Assembly (NCBI GenBank): GCA_017472695.1
Contig: JAFUOQ010000002.1
Location: 1 to 56,229, forward strand
Source of the DNA: Clostridia bacterium
Lineage (GTDB): Bacteria; Bacillota; Clostridia; Oscillospirales; CAG-272
Length of the DNA stretch: 56,229 nucleotides
Direction: 5' to 3'
Part shown: positions 1 to 10,094 of the stretch, in pieces
How the letters are laid out: every line of letters begins with the position of its first letter
Numbering within the stretch: position 1 is the stretch's first letter
The notes under the pieces: model-generated
Seen by the model: the letters and a program-made list of their open reading frames with translations, nothing else
Told to the model about the DNA's origin: nothing
The model's database searches: none
Position numbers and translations under genes: made by a program

Positions 1-198
1 AATATAAACATTATTTTCATCAATATTTCCTTGATTGTTTTTTGGATCAAATTCAGGATAACAAAGCAAATAGTAGTCACATTCGTCGCAACAACACTCA
101 AAGCCTTGCTCTCCGTTTCCAAGACAAACGGTAGGCTCTTTAGGCGTAAGCTCTATGCCGTTAATATCGATAACCTTTTTATGAATATTCTTACTCAT
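1..198 (-). CDS. Cys-rich small protein, unknown, cut by the window edge
   Basis: Only the first 66 codons are visible, running off the left edge. The start at 198 is preceded by a GGGAGG ribosome binding site at 6-nt spacing. I do not recognise the protein. Cysteines cluster at residues 25, 35-37, 40 and 46, including a CCC triplet followed by DEC, which suggests a metal-binding knuckle. The leader of this gene overlaps the terminator of the structured RNA transcribed just upstream on the same strand, so it may be expressed by read-through. The plus-strand ORF across this region lacks a ribosome binding site and overlaps the RNA, so I treat it as a shadow. Confidence 0.6.
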   Translation of the reverse strand, partial: MSKNIHKKVIDINGIELTPKEPTVCLGNGEQGFECCCDECDYYLLCYPEFDPKNNQGNIDENNVYI

Positions 199-217
199 AT
201 ATCCTCCCATCAGCATA

Positions 218-250
218 TAAAAAAGTGCGGCTACGAAGTAAACCGCACTG
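218..250 (-). terminator. Rho-independent terminator of the 6S-like RNA
   Basis: Read on the minus strand, a GTGCGG/CCGCAC stem with a short loop is followed directly by six T residues. It lies 25 nt past the closing stem of the structured RNA and just before the ribosome binding site of the Cys-rich gene. Confidence 0.7.
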
Positions 251-272
251 AAAAACGCAAACTCCGATTGTC

Positions 273-434
273 GCCAAACAAAACTTAAGAAGCACAAAGG
301 AAACCCTTGTATCAACCAAAGCGGAATCTGCGTTTTTACCAAATTCAAAGTTGATTGGTACAAGAAAAGAGCATAAATCCTCTATAAAAAATAGCGAGTT
401 TTCTTTAGTTCTTCAATATTAAGTTTTGTTTGGC
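273..434 (-). ncRNA. ssrS: Structured RNA, candidate 6S RNA
   Basis: About 162 nt with a perfect 16-bp closing stem: GCCAAACAAAACTTAA at the 5' end pairs with its complement at 273-288. The 5' end coincides with the expected start of a consensus sigma-A promoter. Inside, a second long stem forms (CTTGTACCAATCAA with TTGGTTGATACAAG, 13 of 14 positions paired counting G-U). Between the two stems lies a large asymmetric region with short GAAG/CTTC and AAAG/CTTT pairings. A rod-like RNA with both ends in a closing stem and a big central bubble is the architecture of 6S RNA, which mimics an open promoter and binds sigma-70-type RNA polymerase. The structure is seen; the 6S identity is inferred from architecture, size and promoter, not from sequence matching. 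Confidence 0.5.
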
Positions 435-440
435 ATAATT

Positions 441-469
441 ATTATACCACAATTTTTGCAGTTTGTAAA
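441..469 (-). promoter_or_regulatory. Sigma-A promoter of the 6S-like RNA
   Basis: Minus strand: TTTACA at 464-469, a 17-bp spacer, and TATAAT at 441-446. The predicted start falls near 434, the first base of the closing stem of the RNA. Confidence 0.75.
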
Positions 470-539
470 TATATTTTGTAAGATTTTGCCCAATTACCTT
501 TTGGAAAGGATAACATCATTTTTCTTGACAAGCACTGAC

Positions 540-850
540 TTAATTAAAGACAGCAAAAAGTCGTAGGGCGATGGCTTACTGCCGACGAAAAAATGTTACC
601 GGCAGAAAAAGTGGCGGGAGATAAACCCCCTCCCTACCGTGATAAAACCAACGCAAAGGAGCTTTTGTCATTAGCATATCAAAAGTCCACTTGATTACCT
701 TCCGGGGGAGGAAAAAGCCTTCTCCTGCGGGAGAAGGTGGCATCCGCAGGCTGACAGATGAGGAGTTGGCTTGGTGTTTAATAACACCTCATCCACCGCT
801 ATCGCGGTCCCCCTTTCCCCACTGGGAAAGGCTTGGTTAATACAAACTCA
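540..850. repeat. Palindromic REP-like intergenic repeats
   Basis: There is no credible gene here. The stretch holds several nested hairpins: a CCTTCTCC/GGAGAAGG hairpin near 718-737, a GATGAGGAG and CACCTCATC pair flanking about 755-795, and a CCTTTCCC/GGGAAAGG hairpin near 811-829. A separate GC-rich unit beginning with a GTAGGG motif lies at about 564-640. A related fragment occurs at 38741-38790. The GC content is well above that of the surrounding origin DNA. This fits a short non-coding mobile repeat. Confidence 0.55.
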
Positions 851-998
851 TTTGTTTGTAAACAGACGGATTTAGGATTTTATTCTTTAATTAAGACTTG
901 ACAAGCACTGCATTTTTCACATTTTTTATTAAAAATTTGTAAATTTTATTTTTAAAATTTAATAAAAATTTAACTAATTTTCCTTATTTTAAGGAAAG

Positions 999-1072
999 TT
1001 TTCCACACATTTGTTTTAAATGTATATATAAATAAGTAGAAATTTTTTAAAATTTGTTGACAGTTTTCCACA
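999..1072 (+). other. Upstream oriC segment with two DnaA-box-like sites
   Basis: TTTTCCACA occurs at 999-1007 and again at 1064-1072; both differ from the consensus TTATCCACA at one position. The surrounding 900-1135 is extremely AT-rich. With the cluster downstream of dnaA this gives a two-part origin, as is known for Bacillus and Clostridium. Confidence 0.65.
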
Positions 1073-1085
1073 TATGTGTTATAAT
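1057..1085 (+). promoter_or_regulatory. dnaA promoter with a DnaA box in its spacer
   Basis: TTGACA at 1057-1062, a 17-bp spacer, and TATAAT at 1080-1085. The spacer contains a TTTTCCACA box at 1064-1072, so DnaA bound there would block RNA polymerase. This suggests autorepression of the dnaA-dnaN operon. Confidence 0.8.
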
Positions 1086-1149
1086 ATTTATAACTATAAT
1101 TAGATTGCCGAATTATGCACATTTTTGCATATTTTCGCAATTTTCTTTT

Positions 1150-1197
1150 ACGCGCGCGTGTGCGTTCCGCGTATCGCGTGTGCGTATGCGTACGCGA
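1150..1197 (+). other. CG-rich alternating purine-pyrimidine tract in the dnaA leader
   Basis: About 48 nt made almost wholly of CG, TG, CA and TA steps (CGCGCGTGTGCG and similar), abruptly embedded in AT-rich DNA between the dnaA promoter and its ribosome binding site. It is non-coding. It contains short self-complementary stretches such as GCGTACGC. Confidence 0.6.
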
Positions 1198-1222
1198 GGA
1201 ATTTTAAAAAAGGAGATATTAA

Positions 1223-2617
1223 ATGAACTTTAGTGCTATTGACCTTGAAGGTATTCGTTCAATGCTAATTGAGTTGCTTTTAAAAGAGAACTCATCTACT
1301 GCTGTCAATTTATGGTTTGGCGATTTGAAGCTTGCCTCACTTGACGAAAATGAAGCGGTTTTTGTTTCTCCTACTGACTTAAAAAAGAAAATTATTCAAC
1401 AGCGCTTTGCTTTATCAATTGCAGACCATTTAAATGAAATTTTAGGCTTTGAGCCATCTGTTGTTATTCACTCATCTGAACAGGGCGAAATTGACTTATC
1501 TCGCAAAAATCTTGAAACCTTTGAAAAAATAGAAAAGGGCGAGATTAATCCAGCATCTCTTTCTCCAAGTGAGCAAATTCCAAATAACTATCGCTCCGAA
1601 TATACATTTGAAAATTTTGTAGTTGGCTCATCAAATAAATTTGCAAACTCTGCTGCTGTGGCAGTTGCTAATCAGGATTTTGATAACTTTACAAAAAAGG
1701 AATATAACCCACTTTTTATTTATGGCCCATCGGGAGTTGGTAAAACACACTTACTTTATGCAATAGTAAATAGAATTTCAAAGAACTTCCCAAATAAGAA
1801 AATTGTTTACATAAAGGGTGAGGAGTTTGCAAATCAGCTCTTTACAGCTATTTCAAAGCACAACACAGCTGATTTTAAAAACAAATATAGAACTGCCGAT
1901 GTTTTATTAATTGACGATATTCACTTCGTTGCCGGTAAGGAATCACTTCAAGAGGAATTCTTTAATACCTTTAATGCTATTTATGATGCAAATAAGCAAA
2001 TGATATTTACCTCTGACCGTCCACCTCACGAAATGAAATCACTTGAGGACAGATTAAGGACAAGATTTATGGCAGGACTCATAGTTGATATTCAATTGCC
2101 TGACTATGATTTAAGATGTGCAATTTTACAGCAAAAATCAATTATGAACCATTTAAATATTTCAAATGAAATTATTTCCTACCTTGCTGAAAATGTTACC
2201 TCATCAATTAGACAGCTTGAGGGTGTTGTTAAAAAGCTTGGTGCAATTCAGCTCCTTGAGGGTGGAGAAATAAATATAGAAAGAGTTAAAAGCTCAATTC
2301 ACGAGTTTGTTCCTAAAAAGGATTCAGACACTAAAAAGATGGACGATATTATTTTGGCTGTTTCTAAAAAATTTGGTGTTACTCGCGACGATATTTTATC
2401 GACAAAGAGAAATAAGGAAATTGCAGTTCCTCGCCATATTTGTGTTTATGTTGCTCGTCAATGCACACAGCTTTCACAATCTCAAATTGGTAAGGTTATA
2501 AATCGTGACCGTACAACTGTTATTTCAAGTGAAAGCTTTGTTAAGGATTTAATTGAAAAGGACTCATCCTTTGCATATGAGGTTAACTCAATTATAAGAG
2601 AGGTTTCCTCAACCTAA
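1223..2617 (+). CDS. dnaA: Chromosomal replication initiator protein DnaA
   Basis: 464 aa, normal length. It binds DnaA boxes and opens the origin in an ATP-dependent way. Domain I is at about residues 1-85, with a short linker to about 125. The AAA+ domain III has Walker A GPSGVGKT at 168-175 and Walker B LLIDDIHF around 228-235 with D231/D232. Domain IV, the box-binding helix-turn-helix, starts at about 372. The AAGGAG ribosome binding site sits 7 nt before the ATG. The domain IV signature reads NRDRTTV where the family usually has GGRDHTTV: a glycine is lost and the base-contacting His is Arg. The gene lies between two clusters of DnaA boxes and is first in the operon. Confidence 0.97.
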   Translation: MNFSAIDLEGIRSMLIELLLKENSSTAVNLWFGDLKLASLDENEAVFVSPTDLKKKIIQQRFALSIADHLNEILGFEPSVVIHSSEQGEIDLSRKNLETFEKIEKGEINPASLSPSEQIPNNYRSEYTFENFVVGSSNKFANSAAVAVANQDFDNFTKKEYNPLFIYGPSGVGKTHLLYAIVNRISKNFPNKKIVYIKGEEFANQLFTAISKHNTADFKNKYRTADVLLIDDIHFVAGKESLQEEFFNTFNAIYDANKQMIFTSDRPPHEMKSLEDRLRTRFMAGLIVDIQLPDYDLRCAILQQKSIMNHLNISNEIISYLAENVTSSIRQLEGVVKKLGAIQLLEGGEINIERVKSSIHEFVPKKDSDTKKMDDIILAVSKKFGVTRDDILSTKRNKEIAVPRHICVYVARQCTQLSQSQIGKVINRDRTTVISSESFVKDLIEKDSSFAYEVNSIIREVSST

Positions 2618-2618
2618 A

Positions 2619-2910
2619 TTTTCCACTTTTTATCAACATGTCCTAAAGTCTAATAAAAACAAGGGCTTGTCCCACTTTTTAACATCAAACTTTTCAACGG
2701 TGGATAAAAAGTAGTCTAAATTTTAAAAATTAAGAGAAAACAAAAAATTTATTTTAACCAAAATTATCAACAATTATTCACACCCAAATGTTAGTAATTT
2801 TGATATAAAAATCCAATGGTTTATGGGTTTTTAAGGGTTTTCAACAAATCAACTACCCCCTACTACTACAACTACTACAAATAATAAATTAATAATTAAA
2901 AAAAGAAATA
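2619..2910 (+). other. oriC: DnaA boxes, C-rich spacer, DnaA-trio repeats and unwinding element
   Basis: In the dnaA-dnaN gap I see box-like sites TTTTCCACT (2619-2627), TTATCAACA (2630-2638 and 2764-2772), TTATTCACA (2774-2782) and TTTTCAACA (2838-2846), with TTATCCACC on the minus strand (2699-2707). The last box is followed by a C-rich spacer (2855-2860), then TACTACTACAACTACTACAA at 2861-2880, then pure AT at 2881-2910. Box, GC-rich spacer, trinucleotide repeats and AT-rich DNA in this order is the unwinding module described for Bacillus subtilis (DnaA-trios). No gene is present in this gap. Confidence 0.8.
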
Positions 2911-2955
2911 TAAGAAAAAAGCCAACAGGGTGTTATTTCTTTGAAAGGATTTTTT

Positions 2956-4107
2956 ATGATCGCTATTTTTGATAAGGATAAATTACTTAATACATTAATT
3001 CCAATTATGTATACTGTTTCCGGTAAAAATACAAGCCCATTAACAGAGGGTATTTTAATCCACTGTGGAGATGACAATATTTGTACTCTTACCTCTTATG
3101 ATTTTGAAAAGGGTATGAGAACACAGCTTGAGTGTGAAATTATTGAAAGAGGAAAATGTGTAATTAACGCTAATAAGCTTTTCCAAATTGTAAAAACAAT
3201 GCCAAAGGGAAATATCAAAATCACTGTTGAATCCTCTTTTAAAACAGTTATAGAATCTGAAAATGGATTTTCTCATTTTGATATTAAGGCTTTAAGTGCT
3301 AGTGAATTTCCGGTGCTTCCAGAGCTTCGCGCTGAAAAGGGCTTTAAAATCCCACAATATCTATTTAGAAAATTTGTAAATAGAATTTTATTTGCAATCG
3401 GTCAAAATGATAGCCGTCCTGTTTTCAACGGTGCTTACTTCGAGGTTAGAGATAAGAAAATGACAATCGTTTCTTGTGATGGAAACCGTTTGGCTCATCT
3501 TGAATATGAAAGTGAACTCGAAAACACAAACAATGATAAAAATCCACTATATCTTTTGTTTATAGTTCCTGGTAAAACTCTTGTTGAGCTTATGAAGCTT
3601 GTTAAGGATACAGAGGAAACAATGGAGATTAGAGTTGCTAACCGTCAGCTTCTATTTATTGTTGGAAAATATATTCTGTTTTCAAAGAAAATTGAGTCAG
3701 CTTATATTGACTATGAAAGAATTTTACCAAAGAACACAAATATCGAGTTTTATTTAAATGCTGAAGAATTAAGAGGTGCTTTTGAAAGAAGTGCACTTAT
3801 TATTGAAGATAACCTTGCAGGTACTCTTCGTCCTTATGTAAAGTTTACTATTGACGAGGTATTATCAATCTCAACTCTATCCTCAAACGGAAATGTTTAC
3901 GACGAAATTGAAATTGAAAAATTAAAGGGTGATGATTTAGTTATTGCATTCAACTGCAAATTCTTCCTTGATGTACTAAAGGTTTGTGACCAAGGTAAAA
4001 TGAAATTAAGCTTTGTTAACCCATTAACCGGAGTTTTGATAGAGCCACAAAATACAGATGAAGGCAAGTTTACATATTTTGTAATGCCTATGAGAATGAC
4101 ACACTAA
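2956..4107 (+). CDS. dnaN: DNA polymerase III beta subunit (sliding clamp)
   Basis: 383 aa, close to the usual 370-380. It forms the ring that tethers DNA polymerase III to its template. I placed the start at the ATG at 2956, with GAAAGGA 7 nt upstream, rather than at the in-frame TTG at 2941, which would put that ribosome binding site inside the coding region. The protein has the regular three-fold clamp layout, with recognisable stretches such as FAIGQNDSRPVFNGAYFE near residue 140 and the C-terminal YFVMPMRM typical of clamps. Its stop overlaps the start of recF by one base (TAATG), so the two are translationally coupled. Confidence 0.95.
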   Translation: MIAIFDKDKLLNTLIPIMYTVSGKNTSPLTEGILIHCGDDNICTLTSYDFEKGMRTQLECEIIERGKCVINANKLFQIVKTMPKGNIKITVESSFKTVIESENGFSHFDIKALSASEFPVLPELRAEKGFKIPQYLFRKFVNRILFAIGQNDSRPVFNGAYFEVRDKKMTIVSCDGNRLAHLEYESELENTNNDKNPLYLLFIVPGKTLVELMKLVKDTEETMEIRVANRQLLFIVGKYILFSKKIESAYIDYERILPKNTNIEFYLNAEELRGAFERSALIIEDNLAGTLRPYVKFTIDEVLSISTLSSNGNVYDEIEIEKLKGDDLVIAFNCKFFLDVLKVCDQGKMKLSFVNPLTGVLIEPQNTDEGKFTYFVMPMRMTH

Positions 4108-5282
4108 TGATAGTTAAAAATATTGAATTTGAAGGCTTTCGCAATATTGATAGTGAAAAAATAGAATTCAGTGATGGAATAAATGTAATTTACGGAGAAA
4201 ATGCACAGGGTAAAACTAACATTTTAGAGGGTATTTACCTTTTTGCAAGAGGAAAGAGCTTTCGTGCCTTTAAGGATAAAGAGCTAATTAAATTTGATAA
4301 AAGCGTTGCATATGCAAGGATGAGCTTTGAATCAAAGGATAATGAAACTATTTTAGGCGTTGAAATTTCAAAGAGTCAACCAAAGAAATTTTATAGAAAT
4401 AAGGTTAAGGTTGCAAAAACCTCTGAAATTATAGGTGAGTTTAGGGCTGTTTTATTTTGTCCCTCACATCTTGGAATAATTAAGGATTCCGCCTCTGTTC
4501 GCCGTAAGTTTTTAGATGTTGCTATTTCCCAGCTTCGCCCGGTTTATATAAAAATGATGGCACGATATAATGCTGTTATGGAGGAAAGAAATGCAATTTT
4601 AAAAATGCTTCCCACTGAAAGACAGGAAAATGAAGCATTAATTGACATTTATTCAGAGGAGCTAGCTTCACTTTCTGCCGATATTGCGGATATAAGAAAT
4701 GAGTATATAAAAAAGCTTGACTATTGGGTTTCAATCTTTTTTAAGGATATGACCGGCGGACGGGAAAAGCCAAAAATCACTTATGAATCAAATGTACAGG
4801 AAAATGACTTTGAAAATAGAGAAAGTCTTAAAAATCGCTATTTAGAGCTCTTAAAAAACAATAAAGAAAGAGAATATAAATACGGTGCTACACTTTTTGG
4901 TATTCATAAGGACGATTTAAAAATAGAAATTAATGGCAAGGATTCTCGCTTTTATTCCTCTCAAGGTCAGCAAAGATCCTTGGCTCTCGCTATGAAAATG
5001 GCAGAGGGTGAGATTAGCAGAGAAAATAAGGGAGAATATCCTGTATTCTTATTTGATGATGTACTTTCCGAGCTTGATGATTCTCGTAAAAAATATGTAT
5101 TATCAAATATAAGTGCGCGTCAGGTTATAATTACCGGCTGTGACAAGGGTGTTTTTGAAAACACAGACGATTGTAATTTTATTTACATAAAGGATGGCAA
5201 AAGAGAAGAGGATTTGAATTTTGCTGACACTTCCCTTGAAGAAAATGAAAATGAGCCTTCACAAGAGGGAGAAAACGAATAA
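4107..5282 (+). CDS. recF: DNA replication and repair protein RecF
   Basis: 391 aa. RecF is an SMC-like ATPase that helps load RecA at single-strand gaps. Walker A GENAQGKT is at 30-37 (the family form is GxNGxGKT, so Ala replaces the Gly). The ABC-type signature SSQGQQ is at 284-289 and Walker B FLFDDVLSELD at 314-324. The last 25 residues are a strongly acidic tail rich in Glu and Asn, longer than in typical RecF. It overlaps dnaN by one base and is followed after one base by remB, in the conserved dnaA operon order. Confidence 0.95.
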   Translation: MIVKNIEFEGFRNIDSEKIEFSDGINVIYGENAQGKTNILEGIYLFARGKSFRAFKDKELIKFDKSVAYARMSFESKDNETILGVEISKSQPKKFYRNKVKVAKTSEIIGEFRAVLFCPSHLGIIKDSASVRRKFLDVAISQLRPVYIKMMARYNAVMEERNAILKMLPTERQENEALIDIYSEELASLSADIADIRNEYIKKLDYWVSIFFKDMTGGREKPKITYESNVQENDFENRESLKNRYLELLKNNKEREYKYGATLFGIHKDDLKIEINGKDSRFYSSQGQQRSLALAMKMAEGEISRENKGEYPVFLFDDVLSELDDSRKKYVLSNISARQVIITGCDKGVFENTDDCNFIYIKDGKREEDLNFADTSLEENENEPSQEGENE

Positions 5283-5283
5283 A

Positions 5284-7457
<2,174 letters not shown>

Positions 7458-7490
7458 TCAATCGAAATTTGGGATTGAGGAGTTTAAAAA

Positions 7491-10073
7491 ATGAGTGAAA
7501 AAGATATAAATGCATTAGATTATGAAAATACCGAGCAAATGATAGTCGGTAGGTCTATTGAATCAAGAGTTCCGGAGGCATTCCTTGAATATTCAATGTC
7601 GGTTATCGTTTCTCGTGCGCTCCCTGACGTGCGCGATGGTATGAAGCCAGGACAGCGACGTGTTATGTACGCTATGTATGAGGACCATTTGACAAGCGAC
7701 AAGCCATTTAGAAAATCAGCTACAACCGTTGGTAACGTTCTTGGTAGATACCATCCACACGGTGACCAATCCGTTTACGGAACAATGGTAAGAATGGCAC
7801 AACCATTCTCACTCCGTTATCCACTTGTTGACGGACATGGTAACTTTGGTAACGTTGACGGCGACGGTGCTGCTGCTTACCGTTATACCGAGGCTAGAAT
7901 GAGTAAGCTTGCAAATGAGCTTATGAGTGATATTGAAAAGGATGTTGTTGACTTTATTCCTAACTTTGATAACTCAAGAAAAGAGCCAACAGTTTTGCCA
8001 TCCCGTTTTCCAAATTTCCTAGTTAATGGTAGTGTTGGTATTGCTGTTGGTATGGCGACAAACGTTCCACCTCACAACCTTGGCGAGGTTATTGATGGTA
8101 CTGTTTATTTAATGGAAAATCCAGATTGTACAGTTGCCGACCTTATGGAATACATAAAGGGTCCAGACTTCCCAACCTGTGCGACAATTTATGGTAAAAA
8201 GGGAATAATTGACGCATACGAAACAGGTCACGGTCGTGTTATGGTTCGTTCAAAGGCAAAGATTGAAGAGGACCACCACAGAATTATAATTACTGAAATT
8301 CCTTATATGGTTAATAAGAGTCAGCTTGTTGAACGAATAGCTGACCTAGTTAAGGAAAAGAGAGTTGAGGGCATTACCGGTATTCGCGACGAGAGTGGAC
8401 GAGCTGGTATGAGAATTGTTATTGAATATAAGAGAGATGCAAATGCTCAAATTATTCTTAATACCCTTTATAAAAATACACAGCTTCAAGACACCTGTGC
8501 TGTTAATATGCTTGCACTTGTTAAGGGCGAGCCAAAGACACTAAACCTAAAGCAGGTTCTTGAAAATTATGTTGAGTTTCAAGAGGAGGTTGTTCTTCGT
8601 AGAACTAAATTTGAGCTTGCAAAGGCTCAAGCCGAGGCTCATATTTATGAAGGCTACAAGGTTGCTATTGACAATATCGATGAGGTAATAGCTACAATCC
8701 GTTCGAGCGAAAGCACACCTGTGGCAAAGGAAAAATTAAAGGAAAGGTTCCTTCTTTCCGATGAGCAGGCACAGGCAATTGTTGAAATGACTCTTGGCCG
8801 TCTTTCCGGTATGGAGCGTCAAAAGGTTGAGGATAGACTCATTAAGCTACACGAAACAATAGCCGAGCTCAATTCAATTATTTCAAGCGAGGACAAATTA
8901 AAGGGACTCATTAAGGATGAGCTTCTTGAAATTAAGAGAAAATATGCAGACGCGCGCAAAACTGACATTATTGACAGTGAGGAGGAAATCGACATTGAGG
9001 ACCTCATTGAGCGCCATGAATGTGTAATTACTCTTACTAACTCCGGTTATATTAAGAGAATCCCAGCAGATACATACTCTGCACAAAGAAGAGGCGGTAA
9101 GGGACTTATCGCTATGCACACAAAGGAAGAGGACTTTATTGAAAAGGTTCTCGTTGCAAACAGCCACGATTATCTACTTATGTTTACCGACAATGGTAAG
9201 ATATTTGTTCGTAAGGTTTATAGAATTCCTGAAGCATCAAGAACTGCAAAGGGCTCTAACCTAATCAATCTAATTGAGATTGAAAAGGGCGAAAAGGTTA
9301 CTGCAATGGTAACTCTTTCCGAGTTTACTCACGGTGAATACTTAACAATGGTTACACAAAACGGTGTAATTAAGCGTACTGATATTGCAGAATATGAATA
9401 TCAGCGCAAGGGTGGTAAGATTGCCATTAATCTTGACGAGGGAGATAAGCTAATATTTGTTGGTCATACAGACGGAACAAAGCATATTCTTATTGCCACA
9501 AAGAACGGCTATGCTGCTCGCTTTGACGAAAACAAGGTTTCAGTTGTTGGTAGAACTGCGCGAGGGGTTCGCGGTATTGACTTACGTACAGGTGATATTG
9601 TTTGTGGTGCAGTTATAGTTGACACTGACAAGAAGCTACTTACAATTACAGAAAACGGCTACGGAAAGAAGAGCAGCTTCGATGAGTTTGAGCCTAGAAA
9701 CCGTGGTATAATGGGTGTTATTGTTCATAATATTAACGAAAAGACAGGTAAGCTCGCATCTATCTCATGCGTTGACGACGACAAGGATGTAATGGTTATT
9801 ACAAACGAGGGCGTTATTATAAGAACAGCAACAGATGTTATCCCAATATATAAGAGAAGCACAACAGGTGTTAAGATTATGCGTCTTGACGATGGTGCGT
9901 TTGTTGCAAATACCACCCTGGTTGATAAGGAAGAGGAAGGCGAAGACGAGGTAGTACTTGACGAAAATGGTAATCCGGTAGCTACCGATGGTAATGAGGA
10001 GGCTGTCAGCGAGGCTACAGAAAATGTAGTTGAAGCTGAAAACAACGACACTCCCCCAGCCGAAAATGAATAA
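7491..10073 (+). CDS. gyrA: DNA gyrase subunit A
   Basis: 860 aa. It cleaves and reseals DNA; the catalytic tyrosine is Y132 in AAAYRYTEARM. The beta-pinwheel C-terminal domain contains the gyrase-defining box QRRGGKG at about 530, which separates it from ParC. The last 45 residues are acidic (EEEGEDE and similar), a tail of variable length in the family. In the quinolone-contacting loop the residues matching E. coli Ser83 and Asp87 are Gln93 and Gly97 (GDQSVYG), both unlike the sensitive type. The ribosome binding site GAGG is 9 nt upstream of the ATG. Confidence 0.97.
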   Translation: MSEKDINALDYENTEQMIVGRSIESRVPEAFLEYSMSVIVSRALPDVRDGMKPGQRRVMYAMYEDHLTSDKPFRKSATTVGNVLGRYHPHGDQSVYGTMVRMAQPFSLRYPLVDGHGNFGNVDGDGAAAYRYTEARMSKLANELMSDIEKDVVDFIPNFDNSRKEPTVLPSRFPNFLVNGSVGIAVGMATNVPPHNLGEVIDGTVYLMENPDCTVADLMEYIKGPDFPTCATIYGKKGIIDAYETGHGRVMVRSKAKIEEDHHRIIITEIPYMVNKSQLVERIADLVKEKRVEGITGIRDESGRAGMRIVIEYKRDANAQIILNTLYKNTQLQDTCAVNMLALVKGEPKTLNLKQVLENYVEFQEEVVLRRTKFELAKAQAEAHIYEGYKVAIDNIDEVIATIRSSESTPVAKEKLKERFLLSDEQAQAIVEMTLGRLSGMERQKVEDRLIKLHETIAELNSIISSEDKLKGLIKDELLEIKRKYADARKTDIIDSEEEIDIEDLIERHECVITLTNSGYIKRIPADTYSAQRRGGKGLIAMHTKEEDFIEKVLVANSHDYLLMFTDNGKIFVRKVYRIPEASRTAKGSNLINLIEIEKGEKVTAMVTLSEFTHGEYLTMVTQNGVIKRTDIAEYEYQRKGGKIAINLDEGDKLIFVGHTDGTKHILIATKNGYAARFDENKVSVVGRTARGVRGIDLRTGDIVCGAVIVDTDKKLLTITENGYGKKSSFDEFEPRNRGIMGVIVHNINEKTGKLASISCVDDDKDVMVITNEGVIIRTATDVIPIYKRSTTGVKIMRLDDGAFVANTTLVDKEEEGEDEVVLDENGNPVATDGNEEAVSEATENVVEAENNDTPPAENE

Positions 10074-10094
10074 ATTTAACTCCAGAGGAGTAAA

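Noticed and set aside
31-288. Plus-strand 85-codon ORF at the left edge
   Set aside because: It lacks a ribosome binding site and lies opposite a minus-strand gene with GGGAGG and opposite the structured RNA and its terminator.
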